From NCBI GenBank assembly GCA_022494885.1, contig JAGVSM010003711.1, positions 48,021 through 112,020 of the forward strand: DNA of 64,000 nt, written 5' to 3'. The notes below the pieces were generated by a model. That model searched no databases, had not been told where the DNA came from, and worked only from the letters and a program-made list of their open reading frames with translations. Shown here piece after piece: positions 36,301-42,746 of the stretch. The stretch comes from Micrasema longulum (lineage: Eukaryota > Arthropoda > Insecta > Trichoptera > Brachycentridae). Positions within the stretch are counted from its first letter, which is position 1. Every line of letters starts with the position of its first letter. The translations under genes and the position numbers were made by a program.

Positions 36301-38065
36301 CTTATATGGAGCACTTCACCACTGCCGCAGCTCGGATACTGGTATCGTGTAGATGTTGATGAACTGTATAATTTAGCTGTTTATATAACACGAAACTTCA
36401 CTTTGTACGAATATGCTGACGCAGTATATGATAAAGATTTATAAGAGAGACAACTTTTCACACGTGACTTGCTCACAGGACGGTAGAAGCACGAGAGTTT
36501 GAAATAGGAAGTCTTATATGAACATATTACAACAGAGATGTAGAACGTTTTAAAGAAGGTAATATAGAAGTCTAGGCATCTACAGGGCTTATGACCTGTC
36601 ATTGGCTGGTTTAAGTGGCCACTTTACACACCGTGTAACATTCACCATTCTGCCCATATTTGAACATCTATATTCCTTCAATTCTTTCACCTGTTGATGT
36701 TTGTGAAGTTAAAGAGCTGAAACCTTTATTTATGCGGGTGAGATTCATCTAATCCAATTATTTCACCTGCACACTAGACTAGGCAACGCCTGAAAATTTT
36801 TAATTTTTTCAATTTCTATACTTCTTCATGGACCAGGTGGATTTATCAACAATATTTTGAGTTTGTCCAAATTTTTGTAGACAAGGACTGGATTCAACTC
36901 CCTGGGGAGCTGTTGAAATACATTTTGCAGGACATGTGGCGCTCGACGCGGCCGTTTTTAGCACTATTAATTTCTAGAACGATTCGGCCAGTTGACATTT
37001 CAATTGAATATTTAATATCGACTGAATTCGTAGTGCTATTTTTTATTTATTTTTTAATAAGTTATGTATTAAAGTAATGGATAATATATTACGTGGTTTG
37101 AGTTGATTTCATGGATGAGAGTTGTTGTATCACACAGAACCACAAAAATATCAATTTGTAGTATATATTACTTGCATTATATTATGTACCTCCTATGTAG
37201 GTACAAATATATTATATTTTTTTATAGCTTACCTGTAAATAAAATCACCATTCGCCACTGGTAGATGGACATTTTTAAAGACACATTTATACATAGAAAA
37301 TTATTATAAAGGAAAGTAGAATGACACAATGGTGTATAGTAGACTCGGTGGGAGTGGAAGCGGAGAGAGGTGTTTATAATTGCATTTGATTCAGTGATCG
37401 TTTGAAAGAAGGCAACTTGTTATCAAAGCAATCAAGATTGGTATGTTTGTTGGCAGACCGGAGAATTCTGGGCATAGGGGAATGGAAACCATAGTTAGTT
37501 CTATGGTTTTCGGTATGAAAGAGTCAGTTTTGTCTGAAGTTTAAATGAATTATTCATTTTATTTTCTTGTAATTTTAATTTTGTCCGTAGATGCGCAAAA
37601 TGCGACGTGCGTTTTCCGAGCTTTAGCCGCCGCCGCGGCCACATGGTGGAGTTCCACGGCGAGGAGCGGCTGCGCTACGCGTGCCGCCTGTGCCCCAAGC
37701 GCTACGGCCTCGCCAGCAGCCGCGCGGCGCACGTGCGCAGCGCGCACCTGCGGCAGCGCGCCTTCCGCTGCGGCCAGTGCGCGCGCGCCTTCTTCCGCCG
37801 CAGCACGCTGCTCGCGCACGCGCTGCGCCACTCGGGCGCGCGCGCGCACGCGTGCGCGGTGTGCGGCAAGGCCTTCGCGCGCGCGGGCACGCTGCGCGAG
37901 CACGTGAAGCTGCACACGGGCGAGCGCGCGCACGCGTGCCGCGTGTGCGGCCGGGCCTTCAGGCAGAAGGTCACCCTCGAGACGCACATGGCCGTGCACG
38001 ACAGGCGCAGTCGAATAGAGCTTTTCGAGGATAACGCGATCATCATCCATGTGACGGACGAATAG
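12096..38065 (+). CDS. ZAD-C2H2 zinc-finger protein (gene B) with alternative 3' finger cassettes
   Basis: Exons 12096-12308, 13542-13671, 15630-15762, 18349-18465 and 19023-19265 join in phase: ZAD (cysteines C35, C38, C86, C89), acidic linker, basic linker and three C2H2 fingers. Exon 5 ends DLY plus a split Lys codon, the standard position just before a finger cysteine. It can join in frame to 31316-31766 (about 428 residues in all) or to 37591-38065 (about 436 residues), each adding five fingers. Exon lengths and phases (0, 1, 2, 2) parallel the divergent gene A, so the pair arose by duplication. Its expected role is as a nuclear sequence-specific regulator; the target is unknown. Which 3' exon is used, or whether the second cassette belongs to a separate broken gene, cannot be decided from sequence. 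Confidence 0.8.
12440..13030 (+). repeat. 217-bp tandem repeat array, short copy
   Basis: Units begin GAACGGGGTACCAAACGACC at 12516, 12719 and 12936 (spacings 203 and 217). The array ends in a unique flank, ATATGAGAGGCACATTCGTT. The same array and flank occur inverted at 21590-22750. It lies in intron 1 of gene B. Confidence 0.88.
13542..13671 (+). CDS. Gene B exon 2: second half of ZAD
   Basis: 130 bases with a CATTCCAG acceptor and G|GTACGT donor in phase 1. Supplies the second cysteine pair (LVCENC) and the following helix (ISRLRDAANFRTQIEV). It has the same length and phase as gene A exon 2. Confidence 0.9.
13690..14080 (+). mobile_element. CR1-like LINE tail just after exon 2
   Basis: Begins within about 20 bases of the exon 2 donor. 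The plus strand reads [20 protein letters not shown] and then an FGGRRPYGMECSP block. It ends in the LINE-tail motif AAAATGGCGCTATATAAGTT plus ATT repeats. Confidence 0.75.
14640..15350 (-). repeat. Repeat element with internal 28-mer units (inverted copy)
   Basis: On the minus strand it carries four spaced units around GCGCTCTGTAGCTGCAAGAC, ending in a unique stretch with CAGGGGGCCACATGGCGACG-like sequence. The same element lies in plus orientation at 63265-64000. Confidence 0.78.
15630..15762 (+). CDS. Gene B exon 3: acidic linker
   Basis: Acceptor GTTTCAG, donor GA|GTGAGT. Encodes 43 whole codons, DEKPVIADD... through EPAEEWLEEDKP to EPEKMKR. It is strongly acidic and resembles an activation or linker segment, but no domain is recognised. 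Entry phase 1 and exit phase 2 match gene A exon 3. Confidence 0.83.
15884..16912. mobile_element. Harbinger-like TIR element with residual ORF
   Basis: A perfect 20-bp inverted repeat, GTCTAAGGGCCGGTTGCATC, bounds about 1.03 kb. The GGGCC-type terminus resembles PIF/Harbinger elements. The interior has A+T-rich subterminal AAGTTAA motifs and a minus-strand frame of 106 codons (16629-16309). Superfamily assignment is tentative because no transposase remains and the target duplication is unclear. Confidence 0.68.
16309..16629 (-). CDS. Small coiled-coil ORF inside TIR element
   Basis: A 106-codon frame with a Lys/Glu/Gln-rich heptad-like stretch (KKLKEQKLKQNEELFTLEIE) followed by MAALNAQKELAELNLALF. 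Autonomous Harbinger elements carry a second, Myb/MADF-like protein whose C-terminus is similarly charged and helical. This may be a remnant of that protein, but no Myb helix is visible. It starts inside the element and has no supporting splice evidence. Confidence 0.4.
   Translation of the reverse strand: MCERAKQHCAFGEEKNKRDIVLFELDKKLKEQKLKQNEELFTLEIEQKNDIFRATMAALNAQKELAELNLALFKNKQTAFQYSDDLDLFYTTPLMIKSRVLKNINN
17280..17470 (+). repeat. Dispersed repeat (AAATCGGTTAAGCCGTTTAG)
   Basis: About 190 bp matching 22960-23170: ATCTACGAACACGCGTAGCG..., then AAATCGGTTAAGCCGTTTAG. The AAATCGGTT-x-AGCCGTTTAGGAG block is a common LINE-tail signature in insects; no coding sequence remains. Confidence 0.6.
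17500..17700 (+). repeat. Abundant foldback repeat, single arm
   Basis: ATTACAACGGGGATGGAGAA through GGGCTTATGACCTGTCATCG to CACTTTACACACTGTGTAAC. Very similar to 54540-54720. Confidence 0.65.
17876..18134 (+). repeat. Direct repeat upstream of gene B exon 4
   Basis: About 255 bp starting ATATCACTACAGAGATGGGT and ending TATTTGATATTGAGGTTAAG. It is nearly identical to 18562-18829, and together they bracket exon 4. Confidence 0.82.
18349..18465 (+). CDS. Gene B exon 4: basic linker leading into finger 1
   Basis: Acceptor CTTTGCAG, donor AA|GTCAGT, phase 2 on both sides. The frame reads DHKTKLMQKNQSGKKRTSRK and then NRAREELPYKLDKTDLQC. The Lys/Arg-rich part may be a nuclear localisation signal. 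The final Cys is the first zinc ligand of finger 1, completed by the next exon (CK|IC). Confidence 0.82.
18562..18829 (+). repeat. Direct repeat downstream of gene B exon 4
   Basis: The second copy of the 17876-18134 block in the same orientation, with a few substitutions. It contains a CTTATGACCTGTCATAG core related to the abundant foldback family. Confidence 0.82.
19023..19265 (+). CDS. Gene B exon 5: C2H2 fingers 1-3
   Basis: Acceptor GTCGACAG, donor AA|GTAAGG. Fingers are C(K|I)C-x12-H-x3-H, CEQC-x12-H-x3-H and CPIC-x13-H-x3-H. The exon ends HAGQVDLY plus two bases of a Lys codon, so the next exon should begin with a finger cysteine, as both downstream cassettes do. Reading into the intron hits TAA at once (YK-stop), so intron retention would give a short three-finger protein. 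Confidence 0.87.
19558..20340 (-). mobile_element. LINE reverse-transcriptase C-terminus (family 1)
   Basis: A long minus-strand frame with the typical insect LINE tail: VDKSKVMVFERDENITKCEI, a VYLGSMF block, [23 protein letters not shown], and the terminal [15 protein letters not shown]. It is truncated upstream of the catalytic motif. Related fragments are at 24915, 30250, 50570, 54720 and 57850. It lies in the intron after gene B exon 5. Confidence 0.87.
20340..20600 (+). mobile_element. Second LINE tail in opposite orientation
   Basis: The plus strand reads NHNHNTRYSNRDLRLSGGVN and then GKKVHNFLPESWK, the tail block of a different reverse-transcriptase lineage. The frame ends at 20590. 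It abuts the minus-strand LINE fragment tail to tail. Confidence 0.68.
21235..21480 (+). repeat. Dispersed repeat (TTGTTGTATCACACAGAACC)
   Basis: Matches 24000-24210 and 37070-37260: GGATGAGAGTTGTTGTATCA, ACATTATATTATGTACCT and AGCTTACCTGTAAAT-AAATC. It is noncoding and of unknown class. Confidence 0.68.
21590..22750 (-). repeat. 217-bp tandem repeat array, long inverted copy
   Basis: Five and a half units; the marker GTAGGC(A/G)CTGGGGTCGTTTGG falls at 21641, 21852, 22069, 22286, 22503 and 22719 (spacings 211, 217, 217, 217, 216). The flank AACGAATGTGCCTCTCATAT is the inverse of that at 12970-13030. Each unit contains a KpnI-type GGTACC core. Confidence 0.92.
22960..23520. repeat. Composite: LINE-tail repeat plus 28-mer element (inverted)
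   Basis: 22960-23165 repeats 17280-17470. From 23190 the minus strand carries a TATAGCGCCATTTTTGTGAAA LINE-type tail and units of the GCGCTCTGTAGCTGCAAGAC motif near 23260, 23345 and 23500. Confidence 0.68.
23700..24210 (-). repeat. Inverted copy of the ~340-bp repeat
   Basis: The reverse complement of sequence in the tandem array at 27290-28200, including GATCCTGTTTACTGCACACC, CCTTGGTACCTACACTCTAC and GATGCTCAACAACTATCATC. It continues into the 21235 repeat type at 24000. Confidence 0.72.
24393..24843 (+). CDS. Exon with domain of a multicopy arthropod transposon-associated family
   Basis: Preceded by TTACTATTTTAG. The first base completes the Lys codon split at the end of gene B exon 5, so an in-frame fusion is possible. 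The frame runs about 150 codons to a TGA. Blocks recall a widespread, poorly characterised arthropod protein family: SKSFKCGTLSADD, DKIRQDNFILEHC, VRYFVAKL...VQVCKSAF, ILGVSRGRVTGVLGRSF, ENRGGDRRS and a closing GAEPH where the family usually continues with HY-x-R. The family assignment is from memory of its pattern, not from a search. The domain is cut short exactly at that point. It could be a third terminal exon of gene B, a domesticated fragment or a separate partial gene. G+C content is high, as in the zinc-finger exons. Confidence 0.55.
24768..24906 (+). CDS. Overlapping second frame ending at a phase-2 donor before the finger cassettes
   Basis: In the +1 frame relative to the preceding entry, a protein-like stretch reads GNEKQSANVLKDFEELSLID and then SEKAVLKNPQERKRRHILKY, ending AG|GTATTT. 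Its split codon is completed by the first base of 31316-31766 or 37591-38065, giving KYR followed by the finger cysteine, a classical finger linker. The true 5' boundary is unknown: nearby AG sites do not match the phase of exon 5. Either this is a separate small exon, a dual-coding overlap, or a one-base assembly or real indel joins it to the upstream domain. Confidence 0.4.
24915..25960 (+). mobile_element. LINE family-1 fragment split by a TIR element
   Basis: 24915-24972 reads DKSKVMVFERD and 25508 onward continues the same protein as KCEIRVNRDILNQ, then a decayed tail (GHVE, RKRGR-like). Comparison with the uninterrupted copy at 30400-30480 shows the interruption is the TIR element at 24973-25508. 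The LINE starts within about ten bases of the exon donor at 24906. Confidence 0.78.
24973..25508. mobile_element. TIR element (TATAGTCC family), TA target site
   Basis: Left end TATAGTCCTTAAAATATAGC; the right end is the reverse complement with substitutions (TATATTTTAAGGGGTATA). The LINE target has a single TA where the element has TA on both sides, consistent with a Tc1/mariner-type MITE. It is noncoding. Confidence 0.8.
25960..26340. repeat. Abundant foldback repeat, two inverted arms
   Basis: The left arm GAGAGGGAAAACATTTTTGAG...TAGGCATTTACAG, a middle about 26100-26190, and the right arm returning as TAAGCCCTGTAAATGCCTAG...AAAATGTTTTCCCTCTC. The family variant here is the one with ATGGAAGTCTAGGC. 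Confidence 0.75.
26390..27030 (-). repeat. ~0.6-kb dispersed element (inverted relative to 38880)
   Basis: The minus strand matches 38880-39480 and 55530-56060 on the plus strand: GGTTTTACGCTCAAAAATTT, GAATTCATTTGATGTGTC, and the far end ATTTTATTTATACGGTATCA. It is noncoding; probably a nonautonomous DNA element. Confidence 0.75.
27160..27295 (+). mobile_element. LINE tail fragment (family 2, HIKNIESVQ type)
   Basis: The plus strand reads [18 protein letters not shown] sequence and GWRLGLSSDQY-like sequence, as in the better copy at 49374-49829. Short and decayed. Confidence 0.65.
27290..28200 (+). repeat. ~340-bp direct tandem repeats
   Basis: The marker CCAAATGTGAACCAAGTG occurs at 27350, 27683 and 28025 (spacings 333 and 342). 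Each unit holds GATCCTGTAAACTGCATACC, AACAACTCTCATCCATGAAA and GATTCCTTGGTACCTACACT. The last unit continues into the 14330-14430 repeat type. Confidence 0.85.
28320..28990 (+). repeat. 28-mer repeat element with local expansion
   Basis: Units of GCGCTCTGTAGCTGCAAGACG near 28330, 28455, 28610 and 28880. Between 28640 and 28850 a ~75-bp block (TATATATCATAATTGGAGACG) is expanded three times. It ends in the TTCACAAAAATGGC LINE-type tail. Confidence 0.78.
29195..30224 (-). pseudogene. mariner transposase, frameshifted
   Basis: The N-terminal part (30224-29763, start MEKGEFRAVIKHYYLKGKT) has the helix-turn-helix region. The C-terminal part (29515-29195) has the conserved HPPYSPDLAPSDFF block with the second catalytic Asp region of the DD34D triad, and SYYSDGINKLEYR near the end. 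The middle is split over different frames with stops, so no functional enzyme is encoded. Confidence 0.9.
30250..31100 (+). mobile_element. LINE family-1 fragment nested in mariner
   Basis: The plus strand reads NCLLYADDAVLLASSKEDLQ, including the catalytic YADD motif, then VDKSKVMVFGKDENI and a frameshifted tail with RKRGRPRETWHD; the final block corresponds to SAYPY. It is the only family-1 copy in the window retaining YADD. mariner sequence resumes after about 31100. Confidence 0.87.
31316..31766 (+). CDS. C2H2 terminal exon, cassette 1 (five fingers)
   Basis: Acceptor GGTTGCAG; the first base completes a split codon and the next codon is the first zinc cysteine (CSSC). Five fingers follow, starting CSSC, CKHC, CAHC, CPAC and CGLC. 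The last two carry the canonical HTGER-type or HSGER-type linkers. The exon ends AVHDKEAVHAKCETAA-stop. In phase 2 it can accept gene B exon 5 (AA) or the 24906 donor (AG). It is aligned finger for finger with 37591-38065, and the residues before the stops diverge. Very high G+C at third positions. An AATAAA lies near 31830, within a minisatellite-like 3' region. Confidence 0.87.
31770..32100 (+). repeat. Minisatellite-like 3' region after cassette 1
   Basis: Starts four bases after the stop codon. Sub-repeats of TATGTTGGAAACATTAACTT and CTACATTAACTAT alternate with AATATCAATTTCCCTACTAT. The same family continues at 33330-34090 after foldback insertions. Confidence 0.75.
32100..33270. repeat. 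Cluster of abundant foldback repeat arms
   Basis: At least three inverted arm pairs: 32100-32640 (plus arm to about 32300, then two minus arms), a fragment at 32690-32760, and 32880-33270. Key blocks are GAGAGGGAAAACATTTTTGA and its reverse complement, and CTTATGACCTGTCATTGG. The cluster interrupts the minisatellite at 32100 and 33300. Confidence 0.75.
33330..34090 (+). repeat. ~163-bp tandem repeats (minisatellite)
   Basis: The unit is CATTGTTGTATGTTGGAAAC...CTAGCTACATTAACTGTCAT...TTGAAAATATCAATTTCC...GTAAAAACATAATTTTTAAA. Clear repeats at about 33665, 33828 and 33990. Short open frames on both strands here are by-products of the repeat. Confidence 0.85.
34090..34760. other. No gene recognised; G+C-rich patch and dispersed segment
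   Basis: 34110-34160 is a G+C-rich island (CTCGCGGGCGCGGGGCGAGA). A possible decayed retroelement frame follows (34311-34508) without recognisable motifs. 34680-34720 (GGGGGTCAGTGCTATG, CTGACGTCAC) recurs at 40020-40060, so it belongs to a dispersed element. Confidence 0.45.
35400..35930 (-). mobile_element. LINE C-terminal (RNase H-end) fragment
   Basis: The minus strand ends a pol-like frame: RRGFCSAAEETPIRVLCECD (Cys-x-n-Cys), then ALHHKRSLILGEPLVQPEDV and DLGSEGEI. The 'C..(E)ET..H/R..LCEC.AL...R' pattern is typical after the RNase H domain of R1/Jockey-type LINE proteins. Homologous pieces lie at 40085-40390 and 42480-42640. Confidence 0.72.
35930..36100 (-). pseudogene. mariner-like transposase C-terminal remnant
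   Basis: The minus strand reads GYSPNLAPLDDHLLAKLE, a stop, then a short FLGAKRF block. This corresponds to the YSPDLAP-C/S-D-F-H/F block that carries the last catalytic Asp of mariner transposases. Only about 45 codons remain and there is an internal stop. It is a different lineage from the element at 29129. Confidence 0.68.
36520..36915 (+). repeat. Abundant repeat, one long plus copy
   Basis: Starts ACATATTACAACAGAGATGT and runs through the ACACACCGTGTAAC, TGTTGATGTTTGTGAAGTTA and GGCAACGCCTGAAAAT blocks to AAGGACTGGATTCAACTCCC. It gives most of the family's internal sequence. Confidence 0.75.
36915..37480. repeat. Dispersed repeat and LINE family-2 3' fragment
   Basis: 36930-37060 resembles 21120-21280 (GGACATATAGCGCTCGACGC) and 37070-37260 repeats 24000-24210. 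From 37260 the minus strand matches the LINE family-2 tail seen at 40960-41110 and 49265-49480 (GTATGTTTGTTGGCAGACCG). Confidence 0.65.
37591..38065 (+). CDS. C2H2 terminal exon, cassette 2 (five fingers)
   Basis: Acceptor TTGTCCGTAG; the first base completes a phase-2 codon and the next codon is the first zinc cysteine (CAKC). Fingers start CAKC, CRLC, CGQC, CAVC and CRVC, in register with cassette 1; shared blocks include CGKAF, EH(M/V)K(I/L)HTGERAH and MAVHD. The C-terminal tail is unique: RRSRIELFEDNAIIIHVTDE. It can be joined in frame from gene B exon 5 or from the 24906 donor. No ZAD exon is visible between the two cassettes, so it is either an alternative last exon of gene B or a stranded duplicate. 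Extremely G+C-rich, with CGCG runs. Confidence 0.84.
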
Positions 38066-38294
38066 AATCATTGGTACATTTACCTCTAGACGGGTCATTA
38101 ATGCGTTATAACCACAATAAGGAGGAAATTGCACGCAAAAAATGTTTTCTTAGAGCCTTTTTAGAGCTAAAAATTAAGCTCTTGCGTCTGTTCAGGCGGG
38201 CTCCCTCCCCACCACCATTCCGGGCGCTGGGGCGGCGCACAGTTTCTTCTTTTTTTTTTGTTTAGCTTCCTCGGCGTTGTCTCCGTACATGTGT

Positions 38295-38860
38295 GTGTTT
38301 ATTTTTTTATTCATTTTATTCACAACATACTTATGTTACATTTATTGCGACATAAATCCCAGCTCCGTAGAACCAAATTCCCGTGTTGAGTTTGTTTGTT
38401 TGTCCGTCACATCTCCGAGACGGCGAGTCGTAGCGGCCTGAAATTTGGACACGTCATTTTAGATGCGATTTCAAAGTAATGGTGCTTTTCAAGTAAAATT
38501 TGAATCGACCTCTACTCGATAAAGACTCAAACTTTATATGGATGCCTGGTGTGGCCCCGACATATTGCCCGTAATCAACTGTCATTATCAACAGTAAACA
38601 TACTTTAATTCACAAATTTATCTCCTAAATTGAGAAAAAATAGTATCTGAAGTAAATATGTTGATATAAGGAAAGTTTTTAAGCAACATAATACACGTGT
38701 CGGGACAACAAATGCTAAAAGTCAATGTAAATCATGGGAAAATATTGGGAATCAATTCCCTGTGAAACTGACTCCTTTAACAGCTTTGAGGCTCCTACTG
38801 CTGCAACCAAACATACTGCAATTCACCACAGTGGATTTTTATTTATTATAACGCTAATAT
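38295..38860 (+). repeat. ~0.55-kb dispersed element (inverted at 53370-53905)
   Basis: Contains GTCCGTCACATCTCCGAGAC, GACATATTGCCCGTAATCAA and ACGTGTCGGGACAACAAATG. The reverse complement of the same sequence lies in an ATAD3 intron at 53370-53905. It is noncoding. Confidence 0.82.
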
Positions 38861-38879
38861 CCAAGTTACAGTAAAACCT

Positions 38880-39790
38880 CTTTTTTACTCCGAAATGTTC
38901 AGGCCCCATTTTTCTTCATACATTCTCATACAAATATTCCCCCCAATCAACGTTTTTGCATTTTTCATAACCCCGGTTTTACGCTTAAAAATTTTCGGAA
39001 TTCATTTGATGTGTCAAAAAATCCAAAATTATATCCTAAAGATGGTGTCGCGGCCCACGCGCCAAGGCATGTGCCACGCGAATGAAGAACAAAAACAAGT
39101 AAACAAGTAATAAAAGATTAATTATTGTCTTAACCTAAATTCAAAGCAGGTGCAGTGTCATTGACCTTTTTCATTTGAATTCATTTGAACAAAAACGTCA
39201 TATTGACTTGGACAAATCATGATACGCAGTTGTCAATCATTTTGAAACAATAAAGTTTTAATATCATTAAATTGCGATGTTTAAAACATAACAATATAAA
39301 TATTTAAAGTTTTAAAAAAGATGGTTTAAAAAGCCGCGATCTATTTGACAGTTGTTTTTAGTGATGCCATAGAAAAAAAAGTGATACCGTATAAATAAAA
39401 TTTCATAACATTTAGGGGAAAAATTATTGTATGTTATTTTATGCAAATTCAAAATTCTATTTTCGTTTTTTTTTTATTTACAAATAAAATAATTTTGACA
39501 CGCCGTTGTTAAATCAAATAAAACACAGATTACATAATATTGTTTGAAAAAATATAAAAATATTTTTAGTAAAATCATTGAAAATAGGTAAGAAAAATAT
39601 TGTCAATTTCCACTTATCACCGTTTTTACAATTTTTCTGGAAGTATACGTACACTATAGTGTAGCAAATCAATTAAAAAAAATATTATTTCTATTTTTTC
39701 CAGACATTTTTCATTTCCTCACTTTAGCGTTTTCCTCAGTTTTACACTTGTTTTTCTTGCTCCCTTGAAAAACGTAAAAAGGGGTTTTAC
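38880..39790 (+). repeat. Dispersed element, GGTTTTACGCTTAAAAATTT family
   Basis: Matches the inverse of 26390-27030, including CATTTGATGTGTCAAAAAAT and ATAGAAAAAAAAGTGATACC. After the homologous part the copy continues about 300 bp of A+T-rich sequence and ends AAAAAGGGGTTTTACTGTAT. Confidence 0.7.
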
Positions 39791-40000
39791 TGTATTTACA
39801 AACAAAGCCAAGCACAGCGACAAAAGCATCCGATCAAATAAAACAAAATGGCCACCAATTGGTTGCTAACCAACTAACCAACATCGCTTGCGTTCTGTGA
39901 AACATAGTGATAGGGCTTCTCTCTAGGTTACGCATTATTACTCTGAGATCTTATGTGATATTGATTTGTGAGTGCGGATTATAAAGATTAGCTTCTTTAA
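39790..40000. other. No gene recognised
   Basis: A+T-rich DNA between dispersed elements. 39900-39960 (AGGGCTTCTCTCTAGGTTAC) recurs at 54140-54190, so at least part is repeat-derived. Confidence 0.5.
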
Positions 40001-40400
40001 TGATGTGAAGCTCCATAGTAGCGGGGGTCAGTGCTATGCAAGCTGCTGACGTCACTGCGACCTGTGAAGATCTACAAAGACATAAGCGAGGGTTTACATT
40101 TTGCTAAATCTCCCCCTCCAAGCCCAGATCCGTAAAGTATCCGGCTATTAGGTAGAGAGCGAGCTCTTTAACATCCTCAGTTTTAACCGGCGGTCACCCG
40201 AGGATGTGGCTCCTTTTATGATGTGAAGCATCGCATTCACATAGAACACGTATAGGTGTTTCCTCATCTGCGCTGCAGAACCTACATCTAGAAGTTTGGA
40301 AGTTTCATTCTAGCGCGGTGTTTGTTCAATCTGCAGTGCCCTGGGCGGGCTCCAGTGATAACCCTCGCACGATGAGGCTGAGCTTTGTTTATTTAATCAT
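40000..40400 (-). mobile_element. LINE C-terminal fragment, second copy of the 35400 type
   Basis: 40085-40390 repeats 35420-35690 (CTCCCCCTC(C/A)AAGCCCAGATCC, TAGAACACGTATAGGTGTTT, GGGCGGGCTCCAGTGATAAC). The flank at 40018-40060 repeats 34680-34720. Confidence 0.75.
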
Positions 40401-40659
40401 TCTTTTACAATTTATGTACCACATATATTGTGCCGAGGGAGACATTTTATATCATTTTGAAACATGGCTTACTAAACATGTAGGGTTTAGTAGTTGAGGG
40501 TCGGTGGAGCTCCTACCCCAGTTAGCGATTAACAGAAATTGTGTCGGGCGAGTGTTGCGGCGATGAGGTGTTGAAGTAACTGCACTGAACTACACGCTGG
40601 AACTGAGTGAACGTTATCACGCCCTGTTGTCTCTTTATAGGCCACATTCCTCTGTTATT

Positions 40660-41120
40660 CATATTGATTTGAATCAGTTCAACGTCGATTTTTGAGAGAG
40701 ATAGGCTGGAGGCTGGGTTTATCCAGAGACCAATATGTAATGAGTTGAAAACTACCTCAAAAATATCTTCTCTTCAAGACCGTCGAAATAAATCTGACCT
40801 AGTCCTGTTTAAAATTCTCAACTCACTCTTCGATGCGCCTGAACTACTGAGCTCGATAAAATTAAATATCCCAACTAGAAACCTCAGACAAAACTGACTC
40901 TTTCATACCGATAACCATAGAACGTTATAACTATGGTTTCCATTCCCCTATGCCCAGAATTCTCAGGTCTGCCAACAAACATACCAGTCTTGATTGCTTT
41001 GATAACAAGTTATCTTCTTTCAAACGATCACTGAATCTAATTCAATTATAAACACCTCTCTCCCGCCTTTCACTCCCACTAAGTCTACCATATACCATTG
41101 AGTCATTCTACTTTTTTTAT
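40660..41120 (+). mobile_element. LINE family-2 fragment
   Basis: The plus strand gives the C-terminal pieces in decayed form: VQRRF-like start, AGWVYPETNM, then the tail ...[19 protein letters not shown]. Same family as 49265-49830 on the minus strand. Confidence 0.72.
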
Positions 41121-41479
41121 AATGATTTTCTATGTAGAAATATGTCCTTAAAAATGCCCGTTGGGCGTATATATAAATAAATATCTCCGTGATAGGGACG
41201 ATGTTAATGTACTGCAGAGCGACGCTCCTGTTTTCATGTGCAATACTGTTAGAGTTGCATAATATGTTGTATTGGATTCTATAGAAAACGCTGACTTGCT
41301 TCATCGGTCGTTGCACCACTTCAGGCGAAATTGTTAAGTCCGTGTGTGTGTCGTCAAATACATATAAAACACAAAACTCACAAATAAAAATATTTTTCTA
41401 TCATTTGGCCCAATCCACTCATCGATCCCACCTCCATTTTCCATTTCTTAATGGCACTTTTATAGCGTGTATTTAGTAT

Positions 41480-42310
41480 GCAAATATGATATTTTGAGTT
41501 TGTCCAAATTTTTGTAGACAAGGACTGGATTCAACTCCCCGGGAGCTGTTAACTCAAAATATTGTCGATAAATCCACCTGGTGCATGAAGAAGTATAGAA
41601 ATTGAACAATTTGTCGGTGAAATAATTCAATTAGATGAATCTCACACGCATAAATAAAGGTTTCAGCTCTTTACTTTTATGGATAACTTGTATAGCGCCA
41701 TTTTCGTAATAATACATTTGGCAAAAAGTAATTTCGTATCTCGCACCCCTTTTTTTTCAACTAAGTATATCTCAACAATGTTTGAGTATGTCCAAATGCT
41801 TGCAGACTGGCTGAATTTTCTCCCTAGGGAGTTGTTCATATTTAAATTTATTTCAACAGAGGGAGAACGTTTTCGAGAAGGGAATATGGAAGTCTAGGCA
41901 TTTACAGGGCTTATGACCTGTCATTGGCTGGTTTAAGTGGCCACTTTACACACTGTGTAACATTCACCATTCTGCCTATATTTGAACATCTATAGCCCTT
42001 CAATTCTTTCATCCGTTGATGTTTGTGAAGTTTAAGAGCTGAAACCTTTATTTATGCGGGTGAGATTCAACTAATTGAATTATTTCACCTACATACTAGG
42101 CAACGCCTGAAAATGTTATTTTTTAACTTAAACCACCCATTGGCAGGTCATAAGCCCTGTAGATGCCTAGTCTTCCATATTCCCTTCTCAATTATGTTTT
42201 CCCTCTCTGTCGCGATAAATTTAAATATGAATGACTCTCCCTAGGGAGGAACTCCAGCCAGTCTGCAAGCATTTGGACATACTCAAACATTATTTCTTGT
42301 ATACCCACGA
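41480..42310. repeat. Abundant foldback repeat cluster with LINE tail
   Basis: An arm at 41480-41670 (minus then plus), a TATAGCGCCATTTTCGTAAT tail at 41690, a full plus arm at 41770-42120 and a minus arm at 42140-42300. The 41770 and 42300 ends are reverse complements (CAATGTTTGAGTATGTCCAA). Confidence 0.72.
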
Positions 42311-42479
42311 ACGGGACATGCCCCTGTGGGATTTTTTGTTTACTACTTTTACTTTTAATATGTATTTTATTGCTATGTAATTATCCTGTATTTTTTTAAT
42401 ACTCTGCTTTACCTCTTATGTATATTGTAAAAAAAGCAAAAAAATATATATATAATAAAAAAATAAAAAAAACATTGTT

Positions 42480-42645
42480 GAATCACAACATTCTCAGGTT
42501 TGACCAGCTGGCCCCGAGGATGCGGCTCCTCATGACGCAGTGTCGCATCCAGAAGACGACTGGTCGCAGAGCTACCGGGATCTGTACGCAAAGACAGACC
42601 GACACGGCGTACTACGTTTTTTTCACAAAAATAAAACACCAAATT
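42480..42645 (-). mobile_element. Short LINE C-terminal piece
   Basis: The minus strand reads DATLRHEEPHPRGQLVKPEN, alignable with DALHHKRSLILGEPLVQPED at 35500. Truncated on both sides. Confidence 0.55.
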
Positions 42646-42746
42646 CATTAATAATTTTTATTAATTTCATACCGTATTTAACTTATAAAAATATATAAAC
42701 AGTACCTAAATTATATCTATAACATTTTAAACACGAGTAAGACGAA

